From contig CANFGT010000011.1 in NCBI GenBank assembly GCA_947446815.1, positions 1-64,000 of the forward strand: DNA of 64,000 nucleotides, written 5' to 3'. Every line of letters begins with the position of its first letter. Positions within the stretch are counted from its first letter, which is position 1. Below are positions 17,951-26,354 of the stretch, piece after piece. Under the pieces are notes generated by a model that did no database searches, had not been told where the DNA came from, and was given only the letters and a program-made list of their open reading frames with translations. Made by a program: the position numbers and the translations under genes. The stretch is from Acidimicrobiaceae bacterium (GTDB lineage Bacteria > Actinomycetota > Acidimicrobiia > Acidimicrobiales > Ilumatobacteraceae).

Positions 17951-19842
17951 TCCTCTTGCGTGATGTCGCGCAAGAACTGCTCAACTTCGTGTCGTTCACG
18001 TGTTTTGTGCATCGGCGGCAAAGCGTTGATGAGTGACCATTTGTATTTTGCTGTTGCGAGACGATTGTCAAGAACTGCGACGACTCCACGATCCATCTCT
18101 GTTCGGATCAATCGCCCGGCTGCCTGAGCTAAGGAGGTCGCCGCAATAGGAATATCGATCAAGCCGAAAGACTTTTCGCGACCCACTGCTTCTCGACGTG
18201 CTTGCAGTAATGGATCTGTCGGCGTGGGAAACGGGAGTTTGTCGAGCACAACAAGAGACAACGTGCGGCCGGGAAAATCGACTCCTTGGAAGAACCCTTG
18301 CGAAGCAAAAATACACGTGCTCTCATTCTCGTTGAACATATCGATCATCGTTTGGCGCGGATAATCCTTCGGTCCGAGAATGGTGAACGGCACACGTTCT
18401 CGCATTTCGTCAATTGCGGCATACAGCGCAGCATTGCTTGTAAAAAGAGCAAGCGTGCGACCGCCCGCGGCTGTCATTAACGCTTCGAGCTCGTCATATA
18501 GGAATTCTTTGTATTCCGAAGACTTCACATCGGGGAATAATGGCGAGCAATACAGGATGGAGTTCTTTTCGTAATCGAAAGGACTTTCAACTGTCAGAAC
18601 TTCGGTTCCTTCGAGAGGAAGGCCCACGCGTTCTGGCATCGATGAGGGAACGGTCGCACTTGTTAAGACGGCCGTGTGGTCATTCCAAACGTTTTTAGAA
18701 AGCACTTCTCCGATGTGGAGAGGGGTGATGCGCAAGATGGGGCGCTCTTGCGTTCCTTCGACGTATGCGACGTATCCCTCAAAGGTGCCGAGCGCAATAT
18801 CGAGGCTTTCGGTGAGGCGAGTACCTTGTGTTTGGGCACGATAAATGCGCTGTTGGGTTGCTTCGTTGTCGGTCTTAAGTTCACGAAGTTCATTGATCAA
18901 GGTAGAGATTTCAATGCGGATGAGTGCCAAAGTGTCGGTAATGAGAGACGGTAGAGGGCGCTGGAATCTGTCTCCTACGTGTGGAGAAATGGCTCCGGAT
19001 AAATGAAGACCGTGTTCTTCGAGGCGATTCGTCAAGTTTGGATCGGCAATGACTTTGCGCACGGCAGAAGCAAAAGAAGACACACGACCGTTAGTGAGTT
19101 GAATGCCAACTGCATCTGAGAGGGATGACTCGAGCTGATGCGCCTCATCAAAAATGACGATCTTGTGCTCAGGAAGAATATTTCCGCTACTAGCAATATG
19201 GGCGCCGTAGAGAGCGATATTGACAACGACAACATTGGCTGTGCTGGCTGCATCTCTTGCACGTTCTGCAAAACATGAAGTGCCGACGGGACATTTGCTC
19301 TTGCCCGGGCATTCATCGATGCCAACGCTGACAGCTTGTTTTGCGCGGTCTGATGGAATGCGTGAAAGCTCTTCGAAGTCGCCCGTTTTCGTTTTCTTGG
19401 CCCACTTCACCAATTCATCGATTTCTTTGGTGACGCGGTCAGAAGTTTCTTCAAACTCAAGTTGAGCTGTTTTATCTGCGCGTTCGTTGACCCTTTGTAG
19501 ACAGACGTAATTGCTGCGACCTTTGACAACCGCCCACGTGAAATCGATGCCCAAATGCTTCTTCAGGAGCGGAAGGTCGTTGGTGTTGAGTTGGTCTTGC
19601 AATGCCTTCGTGGCGGTAGCTACGACTGCCGTCTCGCCAGAAAGAATTGCGGGCACGAGATAGCCGAGAGATTTTCCCGTTCCTGTTCCGGCCTGCACGA
19701 TGATGGAGCGACCGGATGCGAGGGATTCAGCAATGGCATGCGACATATCAATTTGCCCTTGGCGTTCCTCGGAACCTTCAAATGCGGAAGTGACTTGTCG
19801 GAGTGCGTCAATGGCTTCTTTGCCAGCGATGGAACCGCTCAT
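17947..19842 (-). CDS. dinG: DinG-type ATP-dependent DNA helicase (XPD-like)
   Basis: A 631-residue superfamily 2 helicase. Walker A is AGTGTGKSLGYLVP near residue 56. An iron-sulfur domain has cysteines in NYVCLQR and CPGKSKCPVGTSC. The DEAH box IFDEAHQLE lies near 230, and C-terminal helicase motifs include FASQGFFQGVDFPG and QAAGRLIRTEMDRG. These 5'-to-3' helicases resolve D-loops, R-loops or quadruplexes. The absence of an N-terminal exonuclease domain separates it from Firmicute DinG. Its ATG overlaps the uppS stop (ATGA). Confidence 0.93.
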   Translation of the reverse strand: MSGSIAGKEAIDALRQVTSAFEGSEERQGQIDMSHAIAESLASGRSIIVQAGTGTGKSLGYLVPAILSGETAVVATATKALQDQLNTNDLPLLKKHLGIDFTWAVVKGRSNYVCLQRVNERADKTAQLEFEETSDRVTKEIDELVKWAKKTKTGDFEELSRIPSDRAKQAVSVGIDECPGKSKCPVGTSCFAERARDAASTANVVVVNIALYGAHIASSGNILPEHKIVIFDEAHQLESSLSDAVGIQLTNGRVSSFASAVRKVIADPNLTNRLEEHGLHLSGAISPHVGDRFQRPLPSLITDTLALIRIEISTLINELRELKTDNEATQQRIYRAQTQGTRLTESLDIALGTFEGYVAYVEGTQERPILRITPLHIGEVLSKNVWNDHTAVLTSATVPSSMPERVGLPLEGTEVLTVESPFDYEKNSILYCSPLFPDVKSSEYKEFLYDELEALMTAAGGRTLALFTSNAALYAAIDEMRERVPFTILGPKDYPRQTMIDMFNENESTCIFASQGFFQGVDFPGRTLSLVVLDKLPFPTPTDPLLQARREAVGREKSFGLIDIPIAATSLAQAAGRLIRTEMDRGVVAVLDNRLATAKYKWSLINALPPMHKTRERHEVEQFLRDITQED

Positions 19843-20528
19843 GTGTGTGTTGGTCCGTTCAGGGTTGCAAGGGCTTCGTCTAGTTCGCGCTGATCAAAAT
19901 CAGGCCACGGACGTTCTGTAAAAAAGATGTGTGCGCCTTTGATTTGCCACAGCAAAAAATTAGAGATGCGCGCTTCTCCGGAGGTGCGAACAAGAAGGTC
20001 AACAGAAGGCAACGATGGGTCGTACAGGTTTTCCTGAATGGAGCGAGGGCTGACAGGTCCAGCTTTCATTGCGTGACGCGATGCCCGCACCAGTTCTGCG
20101 CGGCTTCCATAATCAAAAGCGATGGTGACAGACAGGCCAGTGTTGTTGCTTGTGTCTGAGATGGCCTTTTTGATTGCCTTTTGGACAACAACTGGGGTAC
20201 GCGCGCCTTTTTCTTCGAAAGGACGACCGATCCAGCGTGTGCGAGCGTTATTTCGGTTCATCTCATCTGTACGGGCGAACAACTTGCGATGGAGAGCCAA
20301 AATGTGGCGAACCTCTGTGCGGGGACGTACCCAGTTCTCAGTGGAAAATCCAAAGGCGGTGAGCCAACCTAAATGGCGATCTGATGCGGCGCGGACAACT
20401 CCTGCAAGTGCCTCTTCTCCGGCTGTGTGACCCTCTGTTCGGGGCAACCCCCGCCTGCGGGCCCATCGACCATTGCCGTCCATAATGCACGCCACGTGAA
20501 GAGGTGCAGGTGCGGCGCTATCGGACAT
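19839..20528 (-). CDS. uppS: Cis-prenyltransferase (undecaprenyl/decaprenyl diphosphate synthase), catalytic-type subunit without RxG tail
   Basis: The 229-residue protein keeps the catalytic core of cis-prenyltransferases: MDGNGRWARRRG at residues 16-27 (catalytic Asp17), FSTENWVRP near 61, and RTSGEARISNFLLWQ near 185 with the two diphosphate-binding arginines. The usual C-terminal block ending RERRFGG is absent; the protein ends WPDFDQRELDEALATLNG plus four residues. In the preceding interface segment the family's AYxELYF reads KGAHIFF. Known homodimeric bacterial enzymes need the RxG tail, so this subunit probably depends on a partner; the divergent neighbour at 20607 carries the missing parts. 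Confidence 0.93.
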   Translation of the reverse strand: MSDSAAPAPLHVACIMDGNGRWARRRGLPRTEGHTAGEEALAGVVRAASDRHLGWLTAFGFSTENWVRPRTEVRHILALHRKLFARTDEMNRNNARTRWIGRPFEEKGARTPVVVQKAIKKAISDTSNNTGLSVTIAFDYGSRAELVRASRHAMKAGPVSPRSIQENLYDPSLPSVDLLVRTSGEARISNFLLWQIKGAHIFFTERPWPDFDQRELDEALATLNGPTHT

Positions 20529-20606
20529 AGTGGCAACACCCTAGTAAGGAGAGGTGTCGCAGTAGATGCAAGCCACTGGGGTGGGTGAGCGTGGGAGAAT
20601 AGATGG

Positions 20607-21227
20607 ATGCCTGGTTCGTCGTCTCCTCAATCAAATGGTTTGGACCATGTTGTGGTGGTCGGAGGCACGCCAGCGCAATGGCTTGATATGTCGCCAGCGG
20701 ATTGGGCTGCACGCCTTGTGGCCTTAGCAAAAGGTGCCGCAGTAGAGAATGCGCATTGGGTGACTCTGCTGCCACATCATGGAGCTGAATTCACCGCAGA
20801 AGAGCGATCTGAGTACAACGTTCTGATGTCGCAGATTCCGTCAATTTCTAAAGTGTCGGCCTCTCATGGCGATCGATTCTTGTGGCAAGGCTTTAATGGC
20901 CCACGTGTGATTATCGATCCCGTGGCAGATGGGCATATGCGATTCGCTGCAACAGTGGAAGGTCTGCGCACCAAGGGCTTGGCTCCGGAATTGGTTGACG
21001 AAGATGTTCTCTCCGATGCCATTCTCTTTCCTGCGGATCAGGAACCGGACCTTGTCGTCGTCTTGGGCCCTGCCAATCTGATTCCCGACTCAATGGTGTG
21101 GGAGCTGGCGTACAGCGAATTGGTCTTTATTGATTTGGGGTGGACTGAGTTTGTTGCAAGCCATCTCGAGCTAGCGATAGATGACTTCAACCGTCGTCAT
21201 CGTCGATTCGGTGGTCTCGACTCGTGA
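20607..21227 (+). CDS. Degenerate cis-prenyltransferase paralogue, putative non-catalytic (NgBR-like) partner of UppS
   Basis: At first sight this is a hypothetical protein of 206 residues. Its C-terminal 60 residues follow UppS closely: PDLVVVLGPANLIPDSMVWE replaces the catalytic PDLLVRTSGExRISNFLLWQ, then AYSELVFIDLGW and a final RRHRRFGGLDS. At the N-terminus HVVVVGGTPAQW stands where HVAIIMDGNGRW would be. Catalytic Asp and both arginines are therefore lost, while the interface AYSEL and the RxG tail (residues 200-202) are kept. This mirrors eukaryotic NgBR/Nus1. The ATG at 20607 has GGGAG about ten bases upstream. The gene is divergent from uppS and overlaps recO by four bases. Partnership is inferred. 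Confidence 0.75.
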   Translation: MPGSSSPQSNGLDHVVVVGGTPAQWLDMSPADWAARLVALAKGAAVENAHWVTLLPHHGAEFTAEERSEYNVLMSQIPSISKVSASHGDRFLWQGFNGPRVIIDPVADGHMRFAATVEGLRTKGLAPELVDEDVLSDAILFPADQEPDLVVVLGPANLIPDSMVWELAYSELVFIDLGWTEFVASHLELAIDDFNRRHRRFGGLDS

Positions 21228-21943
21228 GTGTCTATCGCGACAATGCAGTGGTGTTGGGGTCGTACAAGTTTGGTGAAGCAGATCGAGTTGTTGTTTTGTT
21301 GACGGAACAGCACGGAAAGATTCGAGCCGTCGCCAAAGGTGTTCGCAAGACAAAGTCGTCGATTGGTGCGCGTCTTGAGCCGATGAGTCATGTTGACATT
21401 TCGTTGCGAAGCGGTCGGGAGCTTGACACAGTCGACCAAGTGAAATTGATTCATGCACATCAACGATTACGTGATGACTTTGATCGACTTCGCCAGGGTT
21501 TGTCGATGATTGAAGCGATGAACAAGATCACGCCAGATCGTGAGCCTGTGCAGCATCTCTACGAGCTGTTATCTCGTGCGCTGCATGCTCTCGATGAGCG
21601 GCCCGCACCACTGATGCTTGCATCATTTTTCTGGCGGTTGATTTCCATCGAAGGCAACACCCCTCAATTGGACGCATGTGTTGCCTGCGGGGAGCCAGGG
21701 GAATTGGTGTCCTTTGATGTGTTGGAGGGCGGTGCACATTGTGGTTCGTGCCGTTCGGGAGTGCCGATATCGGCCCAGGCGCTATCGATCATGCGGCTGA
21801 TCCTCGGAGGAAGGATGAATGAGGCGCTAGCAATGCCAGAGTCCATGGCGACGAATGAGGTCAATCATCTCGCGATGGAAGCGATGGAGTCTCATCTTGA
21901 ACGTCGTCTCAGAAGCCTCGGCGTGTTCGACCGCCACTTGTAG
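21224..21943 (+). CDS. recO: DNA repair protein RecO
   Basis: The 239-residue protein begins with the RecO OB-fold (YRDNAVVLGSYKFGEADRVVVLLTEQHG) followed by VAKGVRKTKSSIGARLEP. A C-terminal zinc-binding helical domain has CVACG near residue 150 and HCGSCRSG near 170. RecO loads RecA on SSB-coated DNA with RecR. The GTG start overlaps the stop of the cis-prenyltransferase-like gene (GTGA). Actinobacteria often keep era, recO, uppS and glyS together, as here. Confidence 0.95.
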   Translation: MSVYRDNAVVLGSYKFGEADRVVVLLTEQHGKIRAVAKGVRKTKSSIGARLEPMSHVDISLRSGRELDTVDQVKLIHAHQRLRDDFDRLRQGLSMIEAMNKITPDREPVQHLYELLSRALHALDERPAPLMLASFFWRLISIEGNTPQLDACVACGEPGELVSFDVLEGGAHCGSCRSGVPISAQALSIMRLILGGRMNEALAMPESMATNEVNHLAMEAMESHLERRLRSLGVFDRHL

Positions 21944-21955
21944 GCTTGTCCTTCT

Positions 21956-23263
21956 ATGCCAGCCAAAGACCTCGACCAGATCGTTAATCTGTGCAAGCGC
22001 AGAGGATTCGTGTATCCAAGCGCTGAGATCTACGGCGGGTTTCGCTCGTCGTACGACTACGGCCCCTTGGGCTCTCTCATGTTGCGCAACGTCAAGGAAT
22101 CCTGGATTCGCACCATGGTGCAGCAGCGCGATGACACTGTTCTTATCGATGCAGCAATTCTTGGACCCCCACAGGTTTTCGAGGCTTCTGGGCACCTTGC
22201 GAATTTCTCGGACCCATTGGTCGACTGCACAGTGTGTAATCGCCGTTTCCGTGAAGATCACATCGAAGAGCGCGATTGTCCTCAAGGCAAGAAAGGCTGC
22301 GAGTTCACTGAATCTCGTGCTTTCAATTTGATGTTTAAGACAACGGCCGGACCTGTTGAAGGTTCGGGTGCTGATGTTTATATGCGTCCTGAAACAGCAC
22401 AGGGCATGTTCGTCAACTTTGCGAATGTATTGCAAACCAGTCGTAAGCGTCCGCCATTTGGTATTGCACAAGTCGGAAAGAGTTTCCGTAACGAAATCAC
22501 TCCTGGCAACTTCATCTTCCGTACACGCGAGTTTGAACAGATGGAAATGGAATTCTTTGTTCCACCTGCAGAGGGTCCAAAGTGGTACGAGTACTGGTGT
22601 CAAGCACGTCTTGATTGGTACGTCGAATTGGGTATCCCGCGAGAGATGTTGCGGATTCGCCCACACGATGCCGATGAATTGTCTCACTATTCAGCCGGTA
22701 CAAGCGACGTTGAGTTCATGTTCCCATGGGGTTGGGGAGAGCTTGAAGGAATTGCCCAGCGCACCGACTTTGACCTCACGCAACATGCCAACGCATCAGG
22801 TCAAAAGTTGGACTTCTTCGATCAGGCAACCAATGAGCGTTACATCCCGTATGTCATCGAGCCTGCCGCTGGCGCGAACCGCACGATGGCTGCTTTCTTG
22901 CTAGCCGCTTATGACGAAGACGTAGTGAATGAGGAAGCACGCACGGTGTTGCGATTGCATCCGCGTTTGGCTCCGTACAAAGTTGCTGTGCTTCCGTTGT
23001 CGAAGAAAGACACATTGTCTCCATTGGCTCGTGAGATTTACGGCAAATTGTCGCAGCGTTACATGTGCGATTACGACGAGACCCAAGCCATTGGCCGTCG
23101 TTACCGCCGTCAAGATGAAATTGGTACGCCATTGTGCGTCACCGTGGACTTTGATTCGCTGGAAGACAACGCTGTCACGATTCGTCATCGTGACTCCACC
23201 GAACAGGTGCGTGTGCCGATTGCAGAACTTCTGGACAACGTTTCCAATATTCTCGGCTTCTAG
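21956..23263 (+). CDS. glyS: Glycyl-tRNA synthetase (homodimeric type)
   Basis: This class II synthetase has 435 residues. Motif 2 is FRNEITPGNFIFRTREFEQMEMEFF (split as FRNEITPG and FRTREFEQMEME), and motif 3 ends GAANRTMAAFLLAA. A C-terminal anticodon-binding domain begins near LHPRLAPYKVAVLPLSKK. It is the eukaryote/archaea-like alpha2 GlyRS used by Actinobacteria rather than the alpha2beta2 type. The ATG at 21956 lies 13 bases after recO, suggesting cotranscription. Confidence 0.96.
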   Translation: MPAKDLDQIVNLCKRRGFVYPSAEIYGGFRSSYDYGPLGSLMLRNVKESWIRTMVQQRDDTVLIDAAILGPPQVFEASGHLANFSDPLVDCTVCNRRFREDHIEERDCPQGKKGCEFTESRAFNLMFKTTAGPVEGSGADVYMRPETAQGMFVNFANVLQTSRKRPPFGIAQVGKSFRNEITPGNFIFRTREFEQMEMEFFVPPAEGPKWYEYWCQARLDWYVELGIPREMLRIRPHDADELSHYSAGTSDVEFMFPWGWGELEGIAQRTDFDLTQHANASGQKLDFFDQATNERYIPYVIEPAAGANRTMAAFLLAAYDEDVVNEEARTVLRLHPRLAPYKVAVLPLSKKDTLSPLAREIYGKLSQRYMCDYDETQAIGRRYRRQDEIGTPLCVTVDFDSLEDNAVTIRHRDSTEQVRVPIAELLDNVSNILGF

Positions 23264-23328
23264 GGCTTTGGCTCGGCGGTGTAGTTTGAGTGAGTCGTCG
23301 TTTGGCGACGCAGACAGAGGAGTCCATC

Positions 23329-23634
23329 ATGAGCCAAGTAGTCGCAGTAGTGAAGTTGCCAGCAGCACCAGGCAAGGGCAAGGAATTGGCAGAGGCCATG
23401 AAGTTCGCTCTTGAGAATGTGAAGTCTGAAGAAGCGACGCGTTTGTACATCTTGCATGTTGATATGGCAAACGAAGATGTGTTGTGGATGTACGAGATGT
23501 ACGACAACCAAGCAGCGATGGACGCACACTTAGGATCAGACTGGTTCAAGGAACTTGGTGCCAAAGTCGGTGGTCTCGTCGGTGGAGCACCTGAGTTCAA
23601 CATGATGACGCCTCTCGGCGGTAAGGGTCTCTAA
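23329..23634 (+). CDS. Small ABM-fold monooxygenase-like protein
   Basis: A protein of 101 residues beginning MSQVVAVVKLPAAPGKGKE. The alternating pattern VAVVKLPAAPGKGKELAEAM, then YILHVDMANEDVLWMYEMY and a helix before DWFKELG, matches the antibiotic-biosynthesis-monooxygenase (ABM) ferredoxin-like fold. The function of such stand-alone proteins (quinol oxidation, haem degradation or stress) is not fixed. The ATG at 23329 follows AGAGGAG, so the 13 upstream in-frame residues are rejected. Confidence 0.75.
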   Translation: MSQVVAVVKLPAAPGKGKELAEAMKFALENVKSEEATRLYILHVDMANEDVLWMYEMYDNQAAMDAHLGSDWFKELGAKVGGLVGGAPEFNMMTPLGGKGL

Positions 23635-23661
23635 TCCTTCGGGATTGGTTCATCGTTTCAG

Positions 23662-24441
23662 ATGACCGCTACGTATCTCGACAAAATTCTCGATCAACAT
23701 CGAGAGCGTGCATCCAAAGATGTTCGGTCTCTCGGGTCGCTGACAGATGCAGCGTTGGCGTGCGCTCCACCTCGGGGATTCGCAACGGCGATTACAGCAA
23801 CGCCCCATCTTGCGGTTATAGCAGAAATAAAGCGGAGGTCCCCCTCGAAGGGCGACCTCAATGCTCTTCTTGACCCAGAGGTGATGGCGCAGAGTTACCA
23901 ATCTGGTGGTGCGTCGTGTTTATCCGTACTCACCGATGTGGATCATTTCGGTGGCTCTGTAGCGGACCTTCAATCCGCTCGTGCGGCATGTTCTCTTCCG
24001 GTGATTCGCAAGGATTTCACAGTGGATGCACGTGATGTGTGTGATGCCCGCATCATGGGTGCCGATTGTGTGTTGTTGATTGCAGCTGCACTTACTGCTT
24101 CGGAACTTTTTGAATTCCTGGCACTCGCCCGGCGTATCGATATTGATGCTTTGGTTGAAGTACATGATGAGGTCGAACTAGCAGTTGCTCTGGACGCTGG
24201 TGCCACTTTGGTGGGGGTCAACCAGCGAGACCTGGTGACCTTTCAAGTGGACCAAGAACGTGCTGTTCGCATGGGCTCGCTTATCCCGTCGCATTTGGTC
24301 AAGATTGCCGAATCTGGCGTGAGGGGCCGTGAAGACGCATTGGCATTGCGAGCCGCGGGATATGACGCAGTGTTAGTCGGTGAGCATTTGGTGACGTCCT
24401 CGAACCCATCTCAGGCACTGACCGACCTCTGCGTTGATTAA
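23662..24441 (+). CDS. trpC: Indole-3-glycerol-phosphate synthase
   Basis: This 259-residue TIM barrel has the family signature VIAEIKRRSPSKG near residue 52, VIRKDFTVDARDV near 114, GVNQRDLVTFQVD near 192 and ESGVRGREDA near 214. It closes the indole ring from CdRP in tryptophan synthesis. It heads the trpC-trpF-trpB-trpA run; trpE and trpD are not in the window. Confidence 0.96.
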   Translation: MTATYLDKILDQHRERASKDVRSLGSLTDAALACAPPRGFATAITATPHLAVIAEIKRRSPSKGDLNALLDPEVMAQSYQSGGASCLSVLTDVDHFGGSVADLQSARAACSLPVIRKDFTVDARDVCDARIMGADCVLLIAAALTASELFEFLALARRIDIDALVEVHDEVELAVALDAGATLVGVNQRDLVTFQVDQERAVRMGSLIPSHLVKIAESGVRGREDALALRAAGYDAVLVGEHLVTSSNPSQALTDLCVD

Positions 24442-24453
24442 TAGCCATCTGTA

Positions 24454-24472
24454 GGTGCCCCAAGGGGCTACC
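24454..24472 (+). promoter_or_regulatory. Hairpin in the trpC-trpF gap covering a possible ribosome site
   Basis: The 41-base gap contains GGTGCCC, a CAAG loop and GGGCTACC: seven base pairs with one bulged T, ending 11 bases before the trpF ATG. The only SD-like sequence before trpF, AAGGGG, lies in the loop and 3' arm. The hairpin could lower trpF translation or be a weak terminator; only two or three Ts follow it. Confidence 0.35.
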
Positions 24473-24482
24473 GTTTCATTCA

Positions 24483-25136
24483 ATGTTCGTGAAAATTTGT
24501 GGAATCACGAACGAGGACGATGCGCTCTTGGCCGTTGCTCTCGGGGCTGACGCATTGGGATTTGTTTTCGCGCCTTCTGTTCGACAGATTGCCGCACAGA
24601 AGGTGTACGACATCACTCGTCGCCTCCCACCAGAAATCTTGACCGTTGGCGTGTTTCGAGATGAGCATCCAAAGCGAGTGATCGAAATGACGCAATCGGC
24701 GGGACTTCGGGCAGCGCAATTGCATGGTCACGAAAGCCCTGATGATGTTTCTCAGGTGGCTCAACACATTCGAACGGTCATTAAGGCTGTCACTGCAGGG
24801 ACAGTTGATGCATCACGCGCAGATATTTTCGGTACCTCCATGGTGCTTGTTGATGCACCTGCCCCTGGCTCGGGGAAAATGTTTGACTGGAGCCTGGCGG
24901 GGGAGATTCCTGAGGGTCTCAATGTGATCTTGGCGGGTGGCCTGACTGCAGAAAACGTCGTCTCGGGCATCCAACAAGTGCGACCTTTTGGGGTCGATGT
25001 GAGCAGCGGGGTCGAATCTTCACCGGGCCGCAAGGACCCCCTCTTGATGAAGAGATTCATTGAAGCGGCTCGATCTGTCCCCTCGGGCGATTACGACGGG
25101 GGAGACAAAACTCCGTATGACTGGATGCACGAGTAA
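24483..25136 (+). CDS. trpF: Phosphoribosylanthranilate isomerase
   Basis: A TrpF TIM barrel of 217 residues. It begins MFVKICGITNEDDA with the catalytic cysteine at residue 6, has GFVFAPSVRQI near 27, QLHGHES near 80 and a phosphate-binding end VDVSSGVESSPGRKD near 173. It performs the Amadori step before TrpC. Unlike Mycobacterium and Streptomyces, which use a bifunctional PriA for this step, a dedicated trpF is present here. Confidence 0.95.
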   Translation: MFVKICGITNEDDALLAVALGADALGFVFAPSVRQIAAQKVYDITRRLPPEILTVGVFRDEHPKRVIEMTQSAGLRAAQLHGHESPDDVSQVAQHIRTVIKAVTAGTVDASRADIFGTSMVLVDAPAPGSGKMFDWSLAGEIPEGLNVILAGGLTAENVVSGIQQVRPFGVDVSSGVESSPGRKDPLLMKRFIEAARSVPSGDYDGGDKTPYDWMHE

Positions 25137-25190
25137 GAGTCACTTCCAATCAGTGATGGGTTTGCGTTCATTTCGTGGTGGAATCTAGGT

Positions 25191-26354
25191 ATGAGCATCA
25201 TGGTGACCCCCGGTGCCGACGGTCGCTTCGGCGAATTCGGCGGTCGATTCGTTCCAGAGACATTGATTCCAGCGTGTCAAGAATTGGAAGTCGCGTTTGT
25301 TGATGCTTGGGCCGATCCATCATTTCGCAAAGAACTTGATGATGTTCTCCATGAATATGCAGGACGCCCGAGCAACATTACGGAATGTCACAATCTCAGT
25401 GACCAGTTAGGCATTCGCCTCATATTGAAGCGCGAAGATTTGAATCACACCGGTTCACACAAGATCAACAATGTGATTGGCCAGACTCTTTTGGCAAAGC
25501 GCATGGGCAAGAAGCGGATCGTTGCTGAAACCGGAGCCGGCCAACATGGCGTTGCCTCTGCCACTGCAGCTGCGCTCATGGGTCTTGAATGCAAGGTGTA
25601 TATGGGTGCCGTTGACGTAGCTCGTCAGGAACTCAACGTATTCCGCATGAAGTTGTTGGGTTCTGAAGTTGAAGCAGTGACGTCGGGTAGCCAAACGCTC
25701 AAAGATGCAGTCAACGAAGCAATGCGGGATTGGGTAGCAACCGTCGAGAGCACGCATTACTGCCTTGGCTCCGTCATGGGTCCCCACCCGTATCCGTTTA
25801 TGGTTCGCCAGTTCCATCGCGTGATCGGTGACGAGGCCTACGTTCAGTGCAATGACCTTCTTGGAACCACGCCCGATTTTGTGGTTGCCTGCGTTGGTGG
25901 CGGTTCTAACGCCATGGGTATTTTCTCTGGTTTCGTGGACAGTCCAGCGCGTTTGATTGGTGTCGAGCCAGCTGGTGGTGCAGCTGTTGGACGTGGTCAG
26001 CCAGGTGTCGTGCACGGTATGAAGAGCTATCTCATGCAAGACGAGCACGGACAAGTGGCGGAAGCACACAGCATCTCCGCTGGCCTTGATTACCCCGGAG
26101 TTGGGCCTGAGCATTCGTATCTTGCATCCATCGGACGGTCGGAGTATCCGACTGTGACCGATGATGAAGTCATTAGTGCATTTCAAGTGATGTCTCGTGC
26201 GGAGGGAATTATTCCTGCTCTCGAGTGTGCACATGCGATGGCTTGGATCATTCGTGAAGCTCCGAAAATGCAGGGCAAGACTGTTCTCATGAATTTGTCG
26301 GGTCGTGGCGATAAAGACGTGGGCCAGATGATGAACATCTTGGGCGGCGTGTAG
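25191..26354 (+). CDS. trpB: Tryptophan synthase beta chain
   Basis: The 387-residue PLP enzyme has RFGEFGGRFVPETL near the N-terminus, the PLP-lysine site LNHTGSHKINN near residue 90, AETGAGQHGVA near 115 and the phosphate loop GGGSNAMG near 237. It condenses indole with serine. The stop TAG and the GTG of trpA share one base (TAGTG), so the subunits are tightly coupled. Confidence 0.98.
   Translation: MSIMVTPGADGRFGEFGGRFVPETLIPACQELEVAFVDAWADPSFRKELDDVLHEYAGRPSNITECHNLSDQLGIRLILKREDLNHTGSHKINNVIGQTLLAKRMGKKRIVAETGAGQHGVASATAAALMGLECKVYMGAVDVARQELNVFRMKLLGSEVEAVTSGSQTLKDAVNEAMRDWVATVESTHYCLGSVMGPHPYPFMVRQFHRVIGDEAYVQCNDLLGTTPDFVVACVGGGSNAMGIFSGFVDSPARLIGVEPAGGAAVGRGQPGVVHGMKSYLMQDEHGQVAEAHSISAGLDYPGVGPEHSYLASIGRSEYPTVTDDEVISAFQVMSRAEGIIPALECAHAMAWIIREAPKMQGKTVLMNLSGRGDKDVGQMMNILGGV

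Noticed and set aside
21827-22687. Open frame of 286 codons on the minus strand
   Set aside because: It is antisense to recO and glyS, which have clear motifs; the product is Cys/His-rich with no domain.
24991-25190. Possible pseudogene or attenuator leader before trpB
   Set aside because: The trpF end and the 54-base gap contain no leader peptide with tandem Trp codons and no clear hairpin pair.
25455-26234. Open frame of 259 codons on the minus strand
   Set aside because: It is antisense to trpB, which is unmistakable; the product has low-complexity His/Ser content.
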